This document shows positions 17,541 through 26,014 of a stretch of 64,000 nt of DNA, piece by piece (within the stretch, counting starts at the first letter, position 1; each line of letters opens with the position of its first letter). The notes under the pieces were generated by a model. The model was not told the DNA's origin and searched no databases. It saw only the letters and a program-made list of their open reading frames with translations. Position numbers and translations under genes: made by a program. The stretch spans positions 558,001 through 622,000 of the forward strand of contig NZ_CP017661.1 in NCBI RefSeq assembly GCF_016805985.1. The letters run 5' to 3'. Source of the stretch: Microbacterium sp. JZ31. GTDB lineage: Bacteria > Actinomycetota > Actinomycetes > Actinomycetales > Microbacteriaceae.

Positions 17541-19535
17541 TCAGCCGGTCGTCAGGGCCTCCGCGATGTTCTCGATCGCCGCGATGCCCGCGGGCATGCG
17601 CCACTGGGCCGGGTCGTTCGAGCTCGTGGTCGTCACGGCGATGCGGTAGCCGGGCAGCCACGACTCGAGCTCCAGCCCCGTCGGCACGTAGGCGCCCACC
17701 GCGTAGCCGGCGACCGCGTCGAGCGCATCCGACTTCTGCACGCCGCCGAGCTCGGTCTTCTCGGCCTCCGTGCGGCGGCGCGCGACCTCGTCGGCGTCGG
17801 CGTTCTCGCGCGACACCCACACCTCGACGCGCGATGTCACGCCGCGGTCCGTGATCGACTTGCCCTTCTCGGCGGCCCAGCCGCACGCGACGCGGCTCGA
17901 GCTCGACGCCGTGATGCCGCGCAGCTCGTGGAACCCCTTCGCGAGCGGCGCCGCGAGGGCGAACAGGTCGTCGCACGTCAGCAGCGACAGCCCGAGCCCG
18001 GCGATCGCGTCGACGACGACGTGCGCGGCGTCGGGATCGGCCCACTCGTCGGGGAGGCGGGACGCGAAGCGCGCCCGCTCGTCCGGCGTGCACTCCGCGA
18101 GCGGCGCCACCGCCGCGGCCGCCGCGTCGCGCCAGGCCGGGGTCGTCGCGAGGTCCTCCGTGGGGGAGCGGAACGGCGGCTGCGCGGCGAGCACGGCGAA
18201 CAGCGCGGCCGCATCCGCCTCCACGTCGGTGCACGTGGCGGCCCAGGAGCCCGGCGCCGGGGCCTCGCCGCCCGCGAGCACGGTCCAGGATGCGCCGCCG
18301 GGCGGCGCCGCCGCGGCCGCGACGAGCGCCTCGGCGGATGATGCGGCGAGGGTGTCGAACGCGCCGGCCGCACCGATCCGGAGTGCGGCGGCGACGGCCC
18401 GGGCGCCCTGCACCTGGGCGGGCTCGGCGTCCGGCGTGATGGCGGGCGGCTGCGTCAACTCGGCCGCACATGCCGTGAGGGCGGTGCCGAGCTCCGACAC
18501 GGTCGCCGCGTCCTCGAGCGGCCGCGTCTGCGCGGCGCCGCAGCCGTACAGGTCGGAGATCAGCCCGGTCACGGACGGATCCGGCACCTCGCCGAGCGAC
18601 ACGTGGCGCGCGAACGCCGCGAGCAGATCGACGGTCGCCGTTCGGGTGTCCACGCGCGCGACGGCCCGCAGCGCGGGCTCGCCCGCGCTCAATCCGACGT
18701 CGACGCCTGCGCCGGGCGGCAGGAGGGCCGTCGCCTCGTCGTCGACGAGCCCGGCCGCGATCCGCCAGAAGCGCTCTCCGGCGTCGTCGCGCGTCACCCA
18801 GGCGAACGCCGCGTCGCCCGTGAGCTCGAGCGCGCGCGAGGTCGCCTCCCGGCTGCGCGTCCTGATCGTCAGCACGTCGGACTGATGCGCCTCGAAGCAG
18901 GACAGGACCGCGGACTCGGGCCGCGCCAGATCGGGATCCGCGGCCGTGCCGACCCAGTCGGGCAGGGCCGCGTCCTCGCAGCGCGGCGCGACCGGCTCGA
19001 CCGGCGGCGCCGCGGGATCGGCGATCGCCGCGGTCGCCCACGTCACGATGCCGCTTCCCGACATCTGCACCGACAGCGCGCCGTCGGCCACGGCGGGGGC
19101 GCCCGGCTCGGGCACCCACACGCGCCGGTCGTCGTCCCAGCGCACGAGCGCCGCGGCCGTCGCGGCCTCGGCGGGCACCTCGGACATGTCCCACGAGAGT
19201 GTGACAGGGGCGCCGAATGCGACGGGCGTGTCCAGCCGCACCGGCGTGCCGAACACCTCGCCCGCGATGCCGGAGTCGGCGCTCGCGATCGGCGCGCCGA
19301 CGGTCACGTTCGCGACGTTCGTCGTGACGGCGCCCTCGGGCACGTCGACGGTCACGTCCGCCGTCTTCCACTGGTCGCCGTCGCGGTCGACCTGCGTCGT
19401 GCGCGCGTCCGCGAAGGACGGGGCGGGGTCGCGCCGCGCCTCGCCGGCGGACGGCTCCGGCACGCAGGCGGCGAGCCCCAGGACGAGCGTCGCCGTCGCG
19501 ATCGCGGCGGCCGCGCGGCGCAGTGCTGTCCTCAC
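17541..19535 (-). CDS. large secreted lipoprotein of unknown function
   Basis: A 664-residue protein with an N-terminal lipoprotein signal ending LVLGLAAC, with the lipidated cysteine at residue 24, so it should be anchored outside the membrane. Residues about 45-180 look like a beta-rich ZU5-like or Ig-like region (VTVDVPEGAVTTNVANVTVG); the remainder is an Ala-rich, probably helical region with six or more cysteines. I do not recognise the family. Paired cysteines suggest disulfides. TACCGT ends six bases before the GTG start. It stands alone, convergent with the DedA gene. Confidence 0.8.
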   Translation of the reverse strand: MRTALRRAAAAIATATLVLGLAACVPEPSAGEARRDPAPSFADARTTQVDRDGDQWKTADVTVDVPEGAVTTNVANVTVGAPIASADSGIAGEVFGTPVRLDTPVAFGAPVTLSWDMSEVPAEAATAAALVRWDDDRRVWVPEPGAPAVADGALSVQMSGSGIVTWATAAIADPAAPPVEPVAPRCEDAALPDWVGTAADPDLARPESAVLSCFEAHQSDVLTIRTRSREATSRALELTGDAAFAWVTRDDAGERFWRIAAGLVDDEATALLPPGAGVDVGLSAGEPALRAVARVDTRTATVDLLAAFARHVSLGEVPDPSVTGLISDLYGCGAAQTRPLEDAATVSELGTALTACAAELTQPPAITPDAEPAQVQGARAVAAALRIGAAGAFDTLAASSAEALVAAAAAPPGGASWTVLAGGEAPAPGSWAATCTDVEADAAALFAVLAAQPPFRSPTEDLATTPAWRDAAAAAVAPLAECTPDERARFASRLPDEWADPDAAHVVVDAIAGLGLSLLTCDDLFALAAPLAKGFHELRGITASSSSRVACGWAAEKGKSITDRGVTSRVEVWVSRENADADEVARRRTEAEKTELGGVQKSDALDAVAGYAVGAYVPTGLELESWLPGYRIAVTTTSSNDPAQWRMPAGIAAIENIAEALTTG

Positions 19536-19648
19536 GCGTCCACGGTAGCCGCGGCCGGCGCGACCTCCGGGGCGGCGCTCCGCGATCGGCTCCGGCGGCG
19601 GCGAGCCGTTCGTAGGATGGAGCCGACAGGCGAACAGCAGGGGAGCTC

Positions 19649-20278
19649 ATGCCGGCCGAACTCATCCACCTCGTGCGTCACGGCGAGGTGTACAACCCCG
19701 ACCGCGTGCTGTACGAGCGCCTTCCCGGCTTCCGCCTGAGCGACGACGGCCGCCGGATGGCTCGCGCCGCCGCCGAGCACATCCACGGTCTGGGGCGCCC
19801 GGTCTCGGCGGTGCTCAGCTCGCCCCTGCAGCGCACGCTCGAATCGTCCGAGCCGTTCACCGAGCTGTTCGGGCTCGAGCCGCGCGTCGAGGACCGCGTG
19901 ATCGAGCCGACGAACGTGTTCGCGGGGCTGCGGATGAGCCGCGCGCTGCGCAAGCCGTGGAAGTGGCGGCACCTGCGTCGCCCGTCCGTGCCGAGCTGGG
20001 GCGAGCCCTACACCCAGGTCGTGGAGCGGATGCGCGCCGCGCTCGACGAGATGTGGCACACGACGCCCGGGGGAGACGTCGTGGTGGTGACGCATCAGGC
20101 GCCCATCTGGCTCACGCACCTGTCGGTCGCGGGGCTGCCGCTGCCGCACGACCCGCGCACCCGCCGGTGCGCGCTGTCGAGCGTCACGTCGTTCGAGCGC
20201 GTGGGCGACGTCTGGCGCGAGGTGTCGTACGCGGAGCCCGCGCCGCTCGACGACGCGGTCGACGTCGGGGCTGTGTAG
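19649..20278 (+). CDS. histidine phosphatase superfamily protein
   Basis: A 209-residue phosphoglycerate-mutase-like phosphatase. The catalytic signature is IHLVRHGEVYNPDRV with RHG at residues 10-12; VLSSPLQRTLESSEPF supplies the phosphate-pocket arginine, and VVVVTHQAPIW the second catalytic histidine. A ribosome site CAGGGGAGCTC precedes the ATG, and TAGGAT lies about 30 bases upstream as a likely -10 box. It sits just ahead of the cytochrome c maturation genes, an arrangement I recall from other actinobacteria, but its substrate is not known. Confidence 0.9.
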   Translation: MPAELIHLVRHGEVYNPDRVLYERLPGFRLSDDGRRMARAAAEHIHGLGRPVSAVLSSPLQRTLESSEPFTELFGLEPRVEDRVIEPTNVFAGLRMSRALRKPWKWRHLRRPSVPSWGEPYTQVVERMRAALDEMWHTTPGGDVVVVTHQAPIWLTHLSVAGLPLPHDPRTRRCALSSVTSFERVGDVWREVSYAEPAPLDDAVDVGAV

Positions 20279-20336
20279 CGCCCCCACGTTCGGCTGGCGC
20301 TCAGCCCGCCCATAGCGCGAAACGTAGGATGGGGGA

Positions 20337-20948
20337 GTGTTCCGCGCAGCCCGATCCGCCCGCCGTCTGACAGCGCTCCTGGGTGCCGCGGCGCTCGCTC
20401 TGACGCTCGCGGCGTGCAGCCCGGACCCGGTCGCCGAGGACTATCGCGAGGGTTCCGACAAGGGCTACATCTCGGGCCCGTTCCAGGTGCAGGAGATCCC
20501 CGAGGCGGATCGCGGCGAGCCCGTCGTGTGGGCAGGCGTAACCGACACGGGCGAGGAGCTGTCGAGCGAGGACGTCGCGGGCGACGTGGTCGTCGTGAAC
20601 TTCTGGTACGCGCAGTGCCCGCCGTGCCGCGTGGAGGCCGCGCACCTCGAGTCGGTCTGGCAGGACTACCGCGACGAGGGCGTCTCGTTCGTCGGCGTCA
20701 ACACGATCGACCAGGCGGATCAGTCCCGCTCGTTCGCCGAGAAGTGGGGCGTCACCTACCCCAGCGTGATCGACGCGAACGACGGCGACGTCAAGCTCGC
20801 CTTCGCGGCCGTCTCCCCGATCAGCGCGACGCCCGTGACGCTCGTGCTGGACGCGCAGGGGCGCGTCGCCGCGCGCATCCTCGGCGCGATCGACGGCCCG
20901 TCGATCCTCGCCACGCTCGTGAAGGACACGCTCGAGGAAAGCGCGTGA
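20337..20948 (+). CDS. resA: ResA/TlpA-type membrane-anchored thiol-disulfide reductase
   Basis: A 203-residue lipoprotein with signal LTLAACSPD (lipidated Cys27) and a thioredoxin fold. The active site is WYAQCPPCRVEAAHLE with CPPC at residues 94-97, and the cis-proline loop is ATPVTLVLD. In cytochrome c maturation system II it keeps apocytochrome c cysteines reduced outside the membrane, taking electrons from CcdA, whose gene overlaps its stop (GTGA). TAGGAT at 20325-20330 lies six bases before the GTG start, marking the head of the resA-ccdA-resB-ccsB operon. Confidence 0.92.
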   Translation: MFRAARSARRLTALLGAAALALTLAACSPDPVAEDYREGSDKGYISGPFQVQEIPEADRGEPVVWAGVTDTGEELSSEDVAGDVVVVNFWYAQCPPCRVEAAHLESVWQDYRDEGVSFVGVNTIDQADQSRSFAEKWGVTYPSVIDANDGDVKLAFAAVSPISATPVTLVLDAQGRVAARILGAIDGPSILATLVKDTLEESA

Positions 20949-21730
20949 ACCCCGGCGCCCTCGTGCTCGACGGCGCGCTGTGGGCCGCGATCCCGATCGC
21001 GCTGGCGGCCGGGCTGCTGTCGTTCCTGTCGCCGTGCGTGCTGCCGCTCGTGCCCGGCTACCTGGGCTTCCTCAGCGGATCCGTCGCGCCGCGCGCCGCG
21101 CGACCGTCCGCGCCCGGAGCGGAATCCGGTGCGCTCGCGGGGCGCGGGCGCCTCGTCGGCGGCGTTCTGCTGTTCATCGCCGGATTCACGCTCGTGTTCG
21201 TCACGATCATCGTGCTCGGCGGCGTGGCGGGTGGTGCGATGGCGCGCTTCTCGCTGCTGTACGGCGACATCATCACGCGCGTGCTGGGGGCGCTGATCAT
21301 CCTGCTCGGGCTGGTGTTCATCGGCTTCTTCGGCTTCGCGCAGCGCACGGCGAAGCTGCAGCTGCGCGGCGACCTCGGCCTGGTCGGCGCGCCGCTGCTC
21401 GGCATCGCGCTCGGCCTCGGCTGGGCCCCGTGCATCGGCCCGACGCTCGGGGCGATCCTCGCCATCGCGTGGCAGCAGGGCGACGCGACCCGCGCCGGCC
21501 TCCTGGGGCTCGCGTACTCGCTCGGCCTCGGCATCCCGTTCCTGCTCGTCGCGCTCGGCTTCGGCTGGGCGACCCGGTCGCTCTCGGTCCTGCGCCGGCA
21601 CGTGCGGATCGTGAACATCGTCGGCGGCGTGCTCCTCGTCATCCTGGGCGTGCTGATGGTGACCGGCGTGTGGACCATGATCATGTCTCGCCTGCAGGGG
21701 GTGTTCGCGAATGTCCCGACCCTTCTCTGA
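20945..21730 (+). CDS. ccdA: CcdA/DsbD-like transmembrane electron carrier
   Basis: A 261-residue membrane protein with about six hydrophobic segments. The first conserved cysteine is in LLSFLSPCVLPLVPGYLGFL and the second in LGWAPCIGPTLGAILA, the pair that relays electrons from cytoplasmic thioredoxin to extracytoplasmic ResA. GTG at 20945 overlaps the resA stop by four bases and the gene overlaps resB by 20 bases, so the order is translationally coupled. Length is somewhat above minimal CcdA because of an Ala/Pro-rich loop near residue 55. Confidence 0.93.
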   Translation: MNPGALVLDGALWAAIPIALAAGLLSFLSPCVLPLVPGYLGFLSGSVAPRAARPSAPGAESGALAGRGRLVGGVLLFIAGFTLVFVTIIVLGGVAGGAMARFSLLYGDIITRVLGALIILLGLVFIGFFGFAQRTAKLQLRGDLGLVGAPLLGIALGLGWAPCIGPTLGAILAIAWQQGDATRAGLLGLAYSLGLGIPFLLVALGFGWATRSLSVLRRHVRIVNIVGGVLLVILGVLMVTGVWTMIMSRLQGVFANVPTLL

Positions 21731-23402
21731 GCAGGTCGCCGACGCCCGGGAGACCGAGCGCGACGGATCCGAGCCGCTGCGGCCGTCGGACCACGTCGAC
21801 GGCGACGGCGGCATCAGCTCGCCCTCGCTCGGCGTGACCGGCTGGCTGCGGTGGGGGTGGCGTCAGCTCACGAGCATGCGCACCGCGCTCATCCTGCTGC
21901 TGCTGCTCGCGATCGCCGCGGTGCCGGGATCGATCTTCCCGCAGCGCATGGCGAACCCGAACGGCGTGACGCAGTGGGAGCGCGACAACCCCGAGCTGTT
22001 CCCGATCCTCGACGCGATCCAGATGTTCGACGTGTACATGTCGGCCTGGTTCTCGGCGATCTACATCCTGCTGTTCGTCTCGCTCGTCGGATGCATCCTG
22101 CCCCGCACGAAGCACCACTGGAAGGCGCTGCGGTCGCGGCCGCCGCGCACCCCCGCGCGCCTGTCGCGGCTCGACGACCACCTCGAGCAGCGGATCGACG
22201 GCGACGCCGACCAGGCCGCGCACGCGATCGACATGGCGCAGGCGCAGCTCAAGGCGGCCGGGTATCGCGTCGAGCGGTACGACGCGCGCGGCGCGTTCTC
22301 GGCCTCGGCCGAGCGCGGCTACCTGCGCGAGACCGGCAACCTCGTCTTCCACGCCTCGCTCGTGGGCGTGCTGCTCGCGGTCGGCATCGGCGGCGGCTTC
22401 GCCTACACGGGGCAGCGTGTGGTCGTCGAGGGGCAGACGGTCGTGAACGCGCTCGTCGACTACTCGTCCATGAACCGCGGCCGCTTCGTCGGCGACGACG
22501 CCCTGTCTCCCTACGCCATGCGCCTGGACTCCTTCGACGTCACCTACCAGCCGCCGGCGCCGCTCGGCTCCGGGCAGGCCGGCGACTTCGCGGCGAACGT
22601 CGCGGTGCGCGAGCCGGACGGCGCGGAGGCCGAGGGCACCGTGCGCGTCAACCATCCGCTCGACGTCGGCGGCGAGCGCATCTACCTGCTCGGCAACGGC
22701 TACGCTCCCACGATCACGGTGCGCGACGCGGATGGCGAGACCGTGTTCAGCGAGGCCGTGCCGTTCCTGCCGCAGGACACCAACATGACCTCCCTCGGCG
22801 TCGTGAAGATCGCCGACGGCCTGCCCGAGCAGATCGGCATGATCGGCTTCTTCTACCCGACGCAGGGAGAGCTGAACAACGGTGCCAAGACCTCCGTCTA
22901 CGGCGACACGCTCGACCCGCTGCTGACGCTCAACGTGCACTCTGGCGACCTCGGCATCGACGGCGGCGTGCCGCGCAGCGTGTACGAGCTCGACACAACG
23001 GGGATGACGCAGCTCACGGGCGGCGACACGGGCGTCGACTCGATCGAGCTCGCGCCCGGCGAGACGGCCGACCTGCCGAACGGGCTCGGCACCGTCACGT
23101 TCGAGGACGAGACGCCGGAGGGCGCCGATCCCGCGCAGGTCGGCATGACGGAGTCGGTCAAGCGCTTCGCGTCACTGCAGACCCATCGCGACGAGTCGGC
23201 GATCTTCGTGCTCGTGTTCGCGGTGCTCGCCGTGCTGGGCCTGCTCACCGCGCTGTTCGTGCCGCGACGTCGCGTGTGGGTGAAGGCGACGCCGGACGCC
23301 GACGGCATCCGGCTCGAATACGCCGCCCTCGCACGTGGCGACGACCCGACCCTCGCGACCGCGATCGAACAGCTGCGTACCAAGCACCTCGACAGCCTGT
23401 AG
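21711..23402 (+). CDS. resB: ResB cytochrome c biogenesis protein
   Basis: A 563-residue membrane protein, one half of the haem-delivery synthase of system II. It has an N-terminal cytoplasmic segment, then helices at RTALILLLLLAIAAVPGSIFPQ and AIYILLFVSLVGCILPRT, a large extracytoplasmic beta-rich domain from about residue 230 to 500, and a final helix (IFVLVFAVLAVLGLLTALFVP). The PGSIFPQ and ETGNLVFHASLVGVL stretches are typical of ResB. It works as a complex with the CcsB protein encoded 15 bases downstream. Confidence 0.93.
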   Translation: MSRPFSEQVADARETERDGSEPLRPSDHVDGDGGISSPSLGVTGWLRWGWRQLTSMRTALILLLLLAIAAVPGSIFPQRMANPNGVTQWERDNPELFPILDAIQMFDVYMSAWFSAIYILLFVSLVGCILPRTKHHWKALRSRPPRTPARLSRLDDHLEQRIDGDADQAAHAIDMAQAQLKAAGYRVERYDARGAFSASAERGYLRETGNLVFHASLVGVLLAVGIGGGFAYTGQRVVVEGQTVVNALVDYSSMNRGRFVGDDALSPYAMRLDSFDVTYQPPAPLGSGQAGDFAANVAVREPDGAEAEGTVRVNHPLDVGGERIYLLGNGYAPTITVRDADGETVFSEAVPFLPQDTNMTSLGVVKIADGLPEQIGMIGFFYPTQGELNNGAKTSVYGDTLDPLLTLNVHSGDLGIDGGVPRSVYELDTTGMTQLTGGDTGVDSIELAPGETADLPNGLGTVTFEDETPEGADPAQVGMTESVKRFASLQTHRDESAIFVLVFAVLAVLGLLTALFVPRRRVWVKATPDADGIRLEYAALARGDDPTLATAIEQLRTKHLDSL

Positions 23403-23417
23403 AAGTAGGATCCCCCC

Positions 23418-24413
23418 ATGCATCCCGATGCCCTCTCGCTCGACTCGATCTCGCTGCTGCTGATCTGGACGGCGATCGTGATCTACGCGCTCGCGTTCAT
23501 GGCGTACGGGTTCGACCTCGCCAAGCGCTCGCAGCTCTCGCTCGAGCGCCAGGATGCCGCGCGCGAGCTCGCGCGCGTCGGATCCGGATCGGCGTCGAGC
23601 AGCACGGTCGTGGACGGCGGCCCGCAGCAGCCCGCCGCGGCGGCGCCCGAGAAGCCGCGTCTCGTGATGGGCCGCATCGGCACGTCGCTCACGGTGCTGG
23701 GCTTCCTGTTCCACCTCGCCGGCACCGTGCTGCGCGGCATCGCGGCCGGACGCGTGCCGTGGTCGAACATGTACGAGTTCGCCATGACGGGCACGCTGCT
23801 CATCACGGCGGTCTACCTGGGCGTGCTGCTCTGGCGCGACCTGCGATTCCTCGGCACGTTCATGGTCGGCCTCGTCACGGTGCTGATGGGCGGCGCGACG
23901 CTGTTCCACGTCGACATCGTGCCGCTGATGGACCCGCTCAAGTCGATCTGGCTCATCGTGCACGTGTTCGTCGCATCGCTCGCGACGGCGTTCCTCGCGC
24001 TCGCGTTCGGCCTGTCGGTGCTGCAGCTGCTGCAGGCGCGCCGCGAGCGCCGGGCCGTGGCCGGTGCCCCCAAGCGCTCGTTCCTGCGCACGCTGCCCAG
24101 CGCCGAGGCGCTCGAGGGTCTGGCGTACCGCTTCGCGATCATCGGCTTCATCTTCTGGACGTTCACGCTCATCGCGGGATCCATCTGGGCTCAGGACGCG
24201 TGGGGCCGCTACTGGGGCTTCGACACCAAGGAAGTCTGGACCTTCATCATCTGGGTGCTCTACGCGGGCTACATCCACGCGCGCGCGACGCGCGGCTGGC
24301 GCGGCACGCGCTCGGCGTGGCTGTCGATCGTGGGCTTCGTCGCCGTGATCTTCAACTTCACGATCGTGAACATGTACTTCGAGGGCCTGCACGCCTACAG
24401 CGGCCTGAGCTGA
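23418..24413 (+). CDS. ccsB: CcsB/ResC cytochrome c biogenesis (haem handling) protein
   Basis: A 331-residue polytopic protein with the haem-handling tryptophan-rich motif near residues 268-282 (WGRYWGFDTKEVWTF) and conserved histidines in flanking helices (FLFHLAGTV, TLFHVDIVPL). With ResB it exports haem and ligates it to CxxCH motifs of cytochrome c. An Ala/Pro-rich insert near residues 55-80 separates the first helix from the rest. Despite lying 15 bases after resB, it has its own TAGGAT exactly six bases before the ATG, which suggests an additional internal leaderless promoter. Confidence 0.93.
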   Translation: MHPDALSLDSISLLLIWTAIVIYALAFMAYGFDLAKRSQLSLERQDAARELARVGSGSASSSTVVDGGPQQPAAAAPEKPRLVMGRIGTSLTVLGFLFHLAGTVLRGIAAGRVPWSNMYEFAMTGTLLITAVYLGVLLWRDLRFLGTFMVGLVTVLMGGATLFHVDIVPLMDPLKSIWLIVHVFVASLATAFLALAFGLSVLQLLQARRERRAVAGAPKRSFLRTLPSAEALEGLAYRFAIIGFIFWTFTLIAGSIWAQDAWGRYWGFDTKEVWTFIIWVLYAGYIHARATRGWRGTRSAWLSIVGFVAVIFNFTIVNMYFEGLHAYSGLS

Positions 24414-24452
24414 CCCGCGCCGGGCGGCCATCCGCCGCCCCGGCACGTCCGA

Positions 24453-24482
24453 GAAGCGCCCCGCCCGTCGGCGGGGCGCTTC
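24453..24482 (+). terminator. intrinsic terminator of the cytochrome c maturation operon
   Basis: GAAGCGCCCCGCC (24453-24465) pairs perfectly with GGCGGGGCGCTTC (24470-24482) around CGTC and is followed by TTCG. It lies 40 bases after the ccsB stop. Confidence 0.8.
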
Positions 24483-24498
24483 TTCGTGCGTTCGGCCC

Positions 24499-25172
24499 GG
24501 GCGGAGCAGCCCCCTTGTTCGTCGAGCGGCCGAGCGCAGCGAGGGAGTCGAAGCGGTCGTGACCGCTCGCGGGTGCAGGCTGTGGCGAGGTCGGGCGGTT
24601 CCGACTCGCTTCGCTCGCTCAACCAGCAGGGGGAGGGCGGAGCAGCCCCGCTTGTTCGTTGAGCGGCCGAGCGCAGCGAGGGAGTCGAAGCGGTCGCGAC
24701 CGCTCGCGGGTGCAGGCTGTGGCGAGGTCGGGCGGTTTCGACTCGCTTCGCTCGCTCGACCAGCAGGGGGAGGGCGGAGCAGCCCGCTTGTTCGTCGAGC
24801 GGCCGAGCGCAGCGAGGGAGTCGAAGCGGTCGTGACCGCTCGCGGGTGCAGGCCGTGGCGAGGTCGGGCGGTTTCGACTCGCTTCGCTCGCTCGACCAGC
24901 AGGGGGAGGGCGGAGCAGCCCCGCTTGTTCGTCGAGCGTCCGAGCGCAGCGAGGGAGTCGAAGCGGTCGTGACCGCTCGCGGGTGCAGGCCGTGGCGAGG
25001 TCGGGCGGTTTCGACTCGCTTCGCTCGCTCGACCAGCAGGGGAGGGCGGAGCAGCCCTGCTTGTTCGTTGAGCGACCGAGCGCAGCGAGGGAGTCGAAAC
25101 GGTCGTGACCGCTCGCGGGTGCAGGCCGTGACGAGGTCGGGCGGTTTCGACTCGCTTCGCTTGCTCGACCAG
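24499..25172. repeat. five tandem copies of a 136-137 bp palindromic (BIME-like) unit
   Basis: The 830-base gap between ccsB and the deoR-type gene is mostly this array. The landmark CGAGCGCAGCGAGGGAGTCG recurs at 24531, 24668, 24804, 24941 and 25077, a period of 137, 136, 137 and 136. Each unit has a left arm with GTCGAGCG...AGTCGAA, a central palindrome GCGGTCGTGACCGC, and a right arm TTCGACTCGC..CGCTCGAC that is the inverse of the left arm. Copies differ by a few substitutions and one-base indels. No unique spacers, transposase or credible gene is inside; open frames through it are products of its periodic composition. Confidence 0.92.
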
Positions 25173-25244
25173 CCTTCCCTAATCTGCGTTTGTGTTGTTT
25201 TCTGTGGGAATGAGTTGTATCGTCGTGTCATCCGAAGGAGGGTG
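25173..25244 (+). promoter_or_regulatory. AT-rich promoter region of the fructose operon
   Basis: The 72 bases between the repeat array and the regulator gene are far richer in A/T than their surroundings, including TAATCT at 25180-25185 and TTTGTGTTGTTTTCTGTG. AGGAGG at 25236-25241 is the ribosome site for the ATG at 25245. This is the likely promoter and operator region; exact boxes are uncertain. Confidence 0.45.
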
Positions 25245-26014
25245 ATGTACGCGACGGAGCGCAGGGAGCTGATCGAGCGGGTGCTGCTCGAGGAGGCGCG
25301 GGTGTCGGTGGCCGAGCTGGCCGAGCGGCTGGGTGTCACGACCGAGACCGTGCGCCGCGACCTCGCGGTGCTCGAGGAGCACGGCGCGCTGCGGCGCGTG
25401 CACGGCGGCGCGGTCGCGCCCGACCGGGGCAGCGGCGCGGAAGTCGACCTGCGCGAGCGGATGCGCCGCGGCGGGGCCGCGAAGGCGGCCATCGCGAAGC
25501 GCGCACTCGACGGGCTCGGACGCGGCTTCACCGGCTCCGTGCTGCTCGACGCGGGCAGCACGACCGGCGCGCTCGCCGAGCAGCTTCCCGGCCGGGGGAC
25601 GTCCACGTCGTGACCCACTCGGTCGTGCTGGCAGCGGGCCTCACCGCGGCGGGCTACACCGAGCTGACGACGATCGGCGGCCGCATCCGCGGCATCACCG
25701 GGGCGGCCGTCGGCGCGGGGGCCGTGGCGGCGATCGAGGCCCTGCGGCCCGACGTGGCGTTCGTCGGCGCGAACGGGCTGTCGGCCGCGTTCGGGGCCAG
25801 CACGCCCGACCCCGAGGAGGCGGACGTCAAGCGCGCGATCGTGCACGCGGCGCGCCGGGTCATCCTGCTCGCGGACCACACCAAGTTCGAGGTCGAATCG
25901 CTGCGCCGGTTCGCCGCGCTGGACGAGCTCGACGTCGTCGTCACGGACCGGACGCCGACCGGCGCGCTCGCCGAGGCGCTCGCCGCCGCCGACGTGGAGG
26001 TGTGGACCGCATGA
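25245..26014 (+). pseudogene. DeoR-family sugar-operon regulator with a frameshift
   Basis: Restored, the gene encodes about 256 residues. The N-terminal helix-turn-helix is ERRELIERVLLEEARVSVAELAERLGVTTETVRRDL, and the C-terminal sugar-phosphate sensing domain includes GSVLLDAGSTTGALAEQL, THSVVLAAGL, GRIRGITGAAVG and LLADHTKFEVES. The frame breaks at the G5 run 25594-25598: with five Gs it stops after GRGTSTS, with six it continues as GDVHVVTHSVV. The second part is intact and overlaps the kinase start (ATGA). It is probably the fructose-operon repressor, either genuinely broken or affected by a homopolymer error. Confidence 0.85.

Noticed and set aside
24559..24972. Open frames of up to several hundred codons running through the repeat array on both strands
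   Set aside because: They repeat the same meaningless peptide each period, lack start signals and arise from stop-free GC-rich repeats.
24499..25172. CRISPR-like regular repeats
   Set aside because: The whole 137-bp unit repeats with no unique spacers and no cas genes nearby; it is a tandem palindromic repeat.
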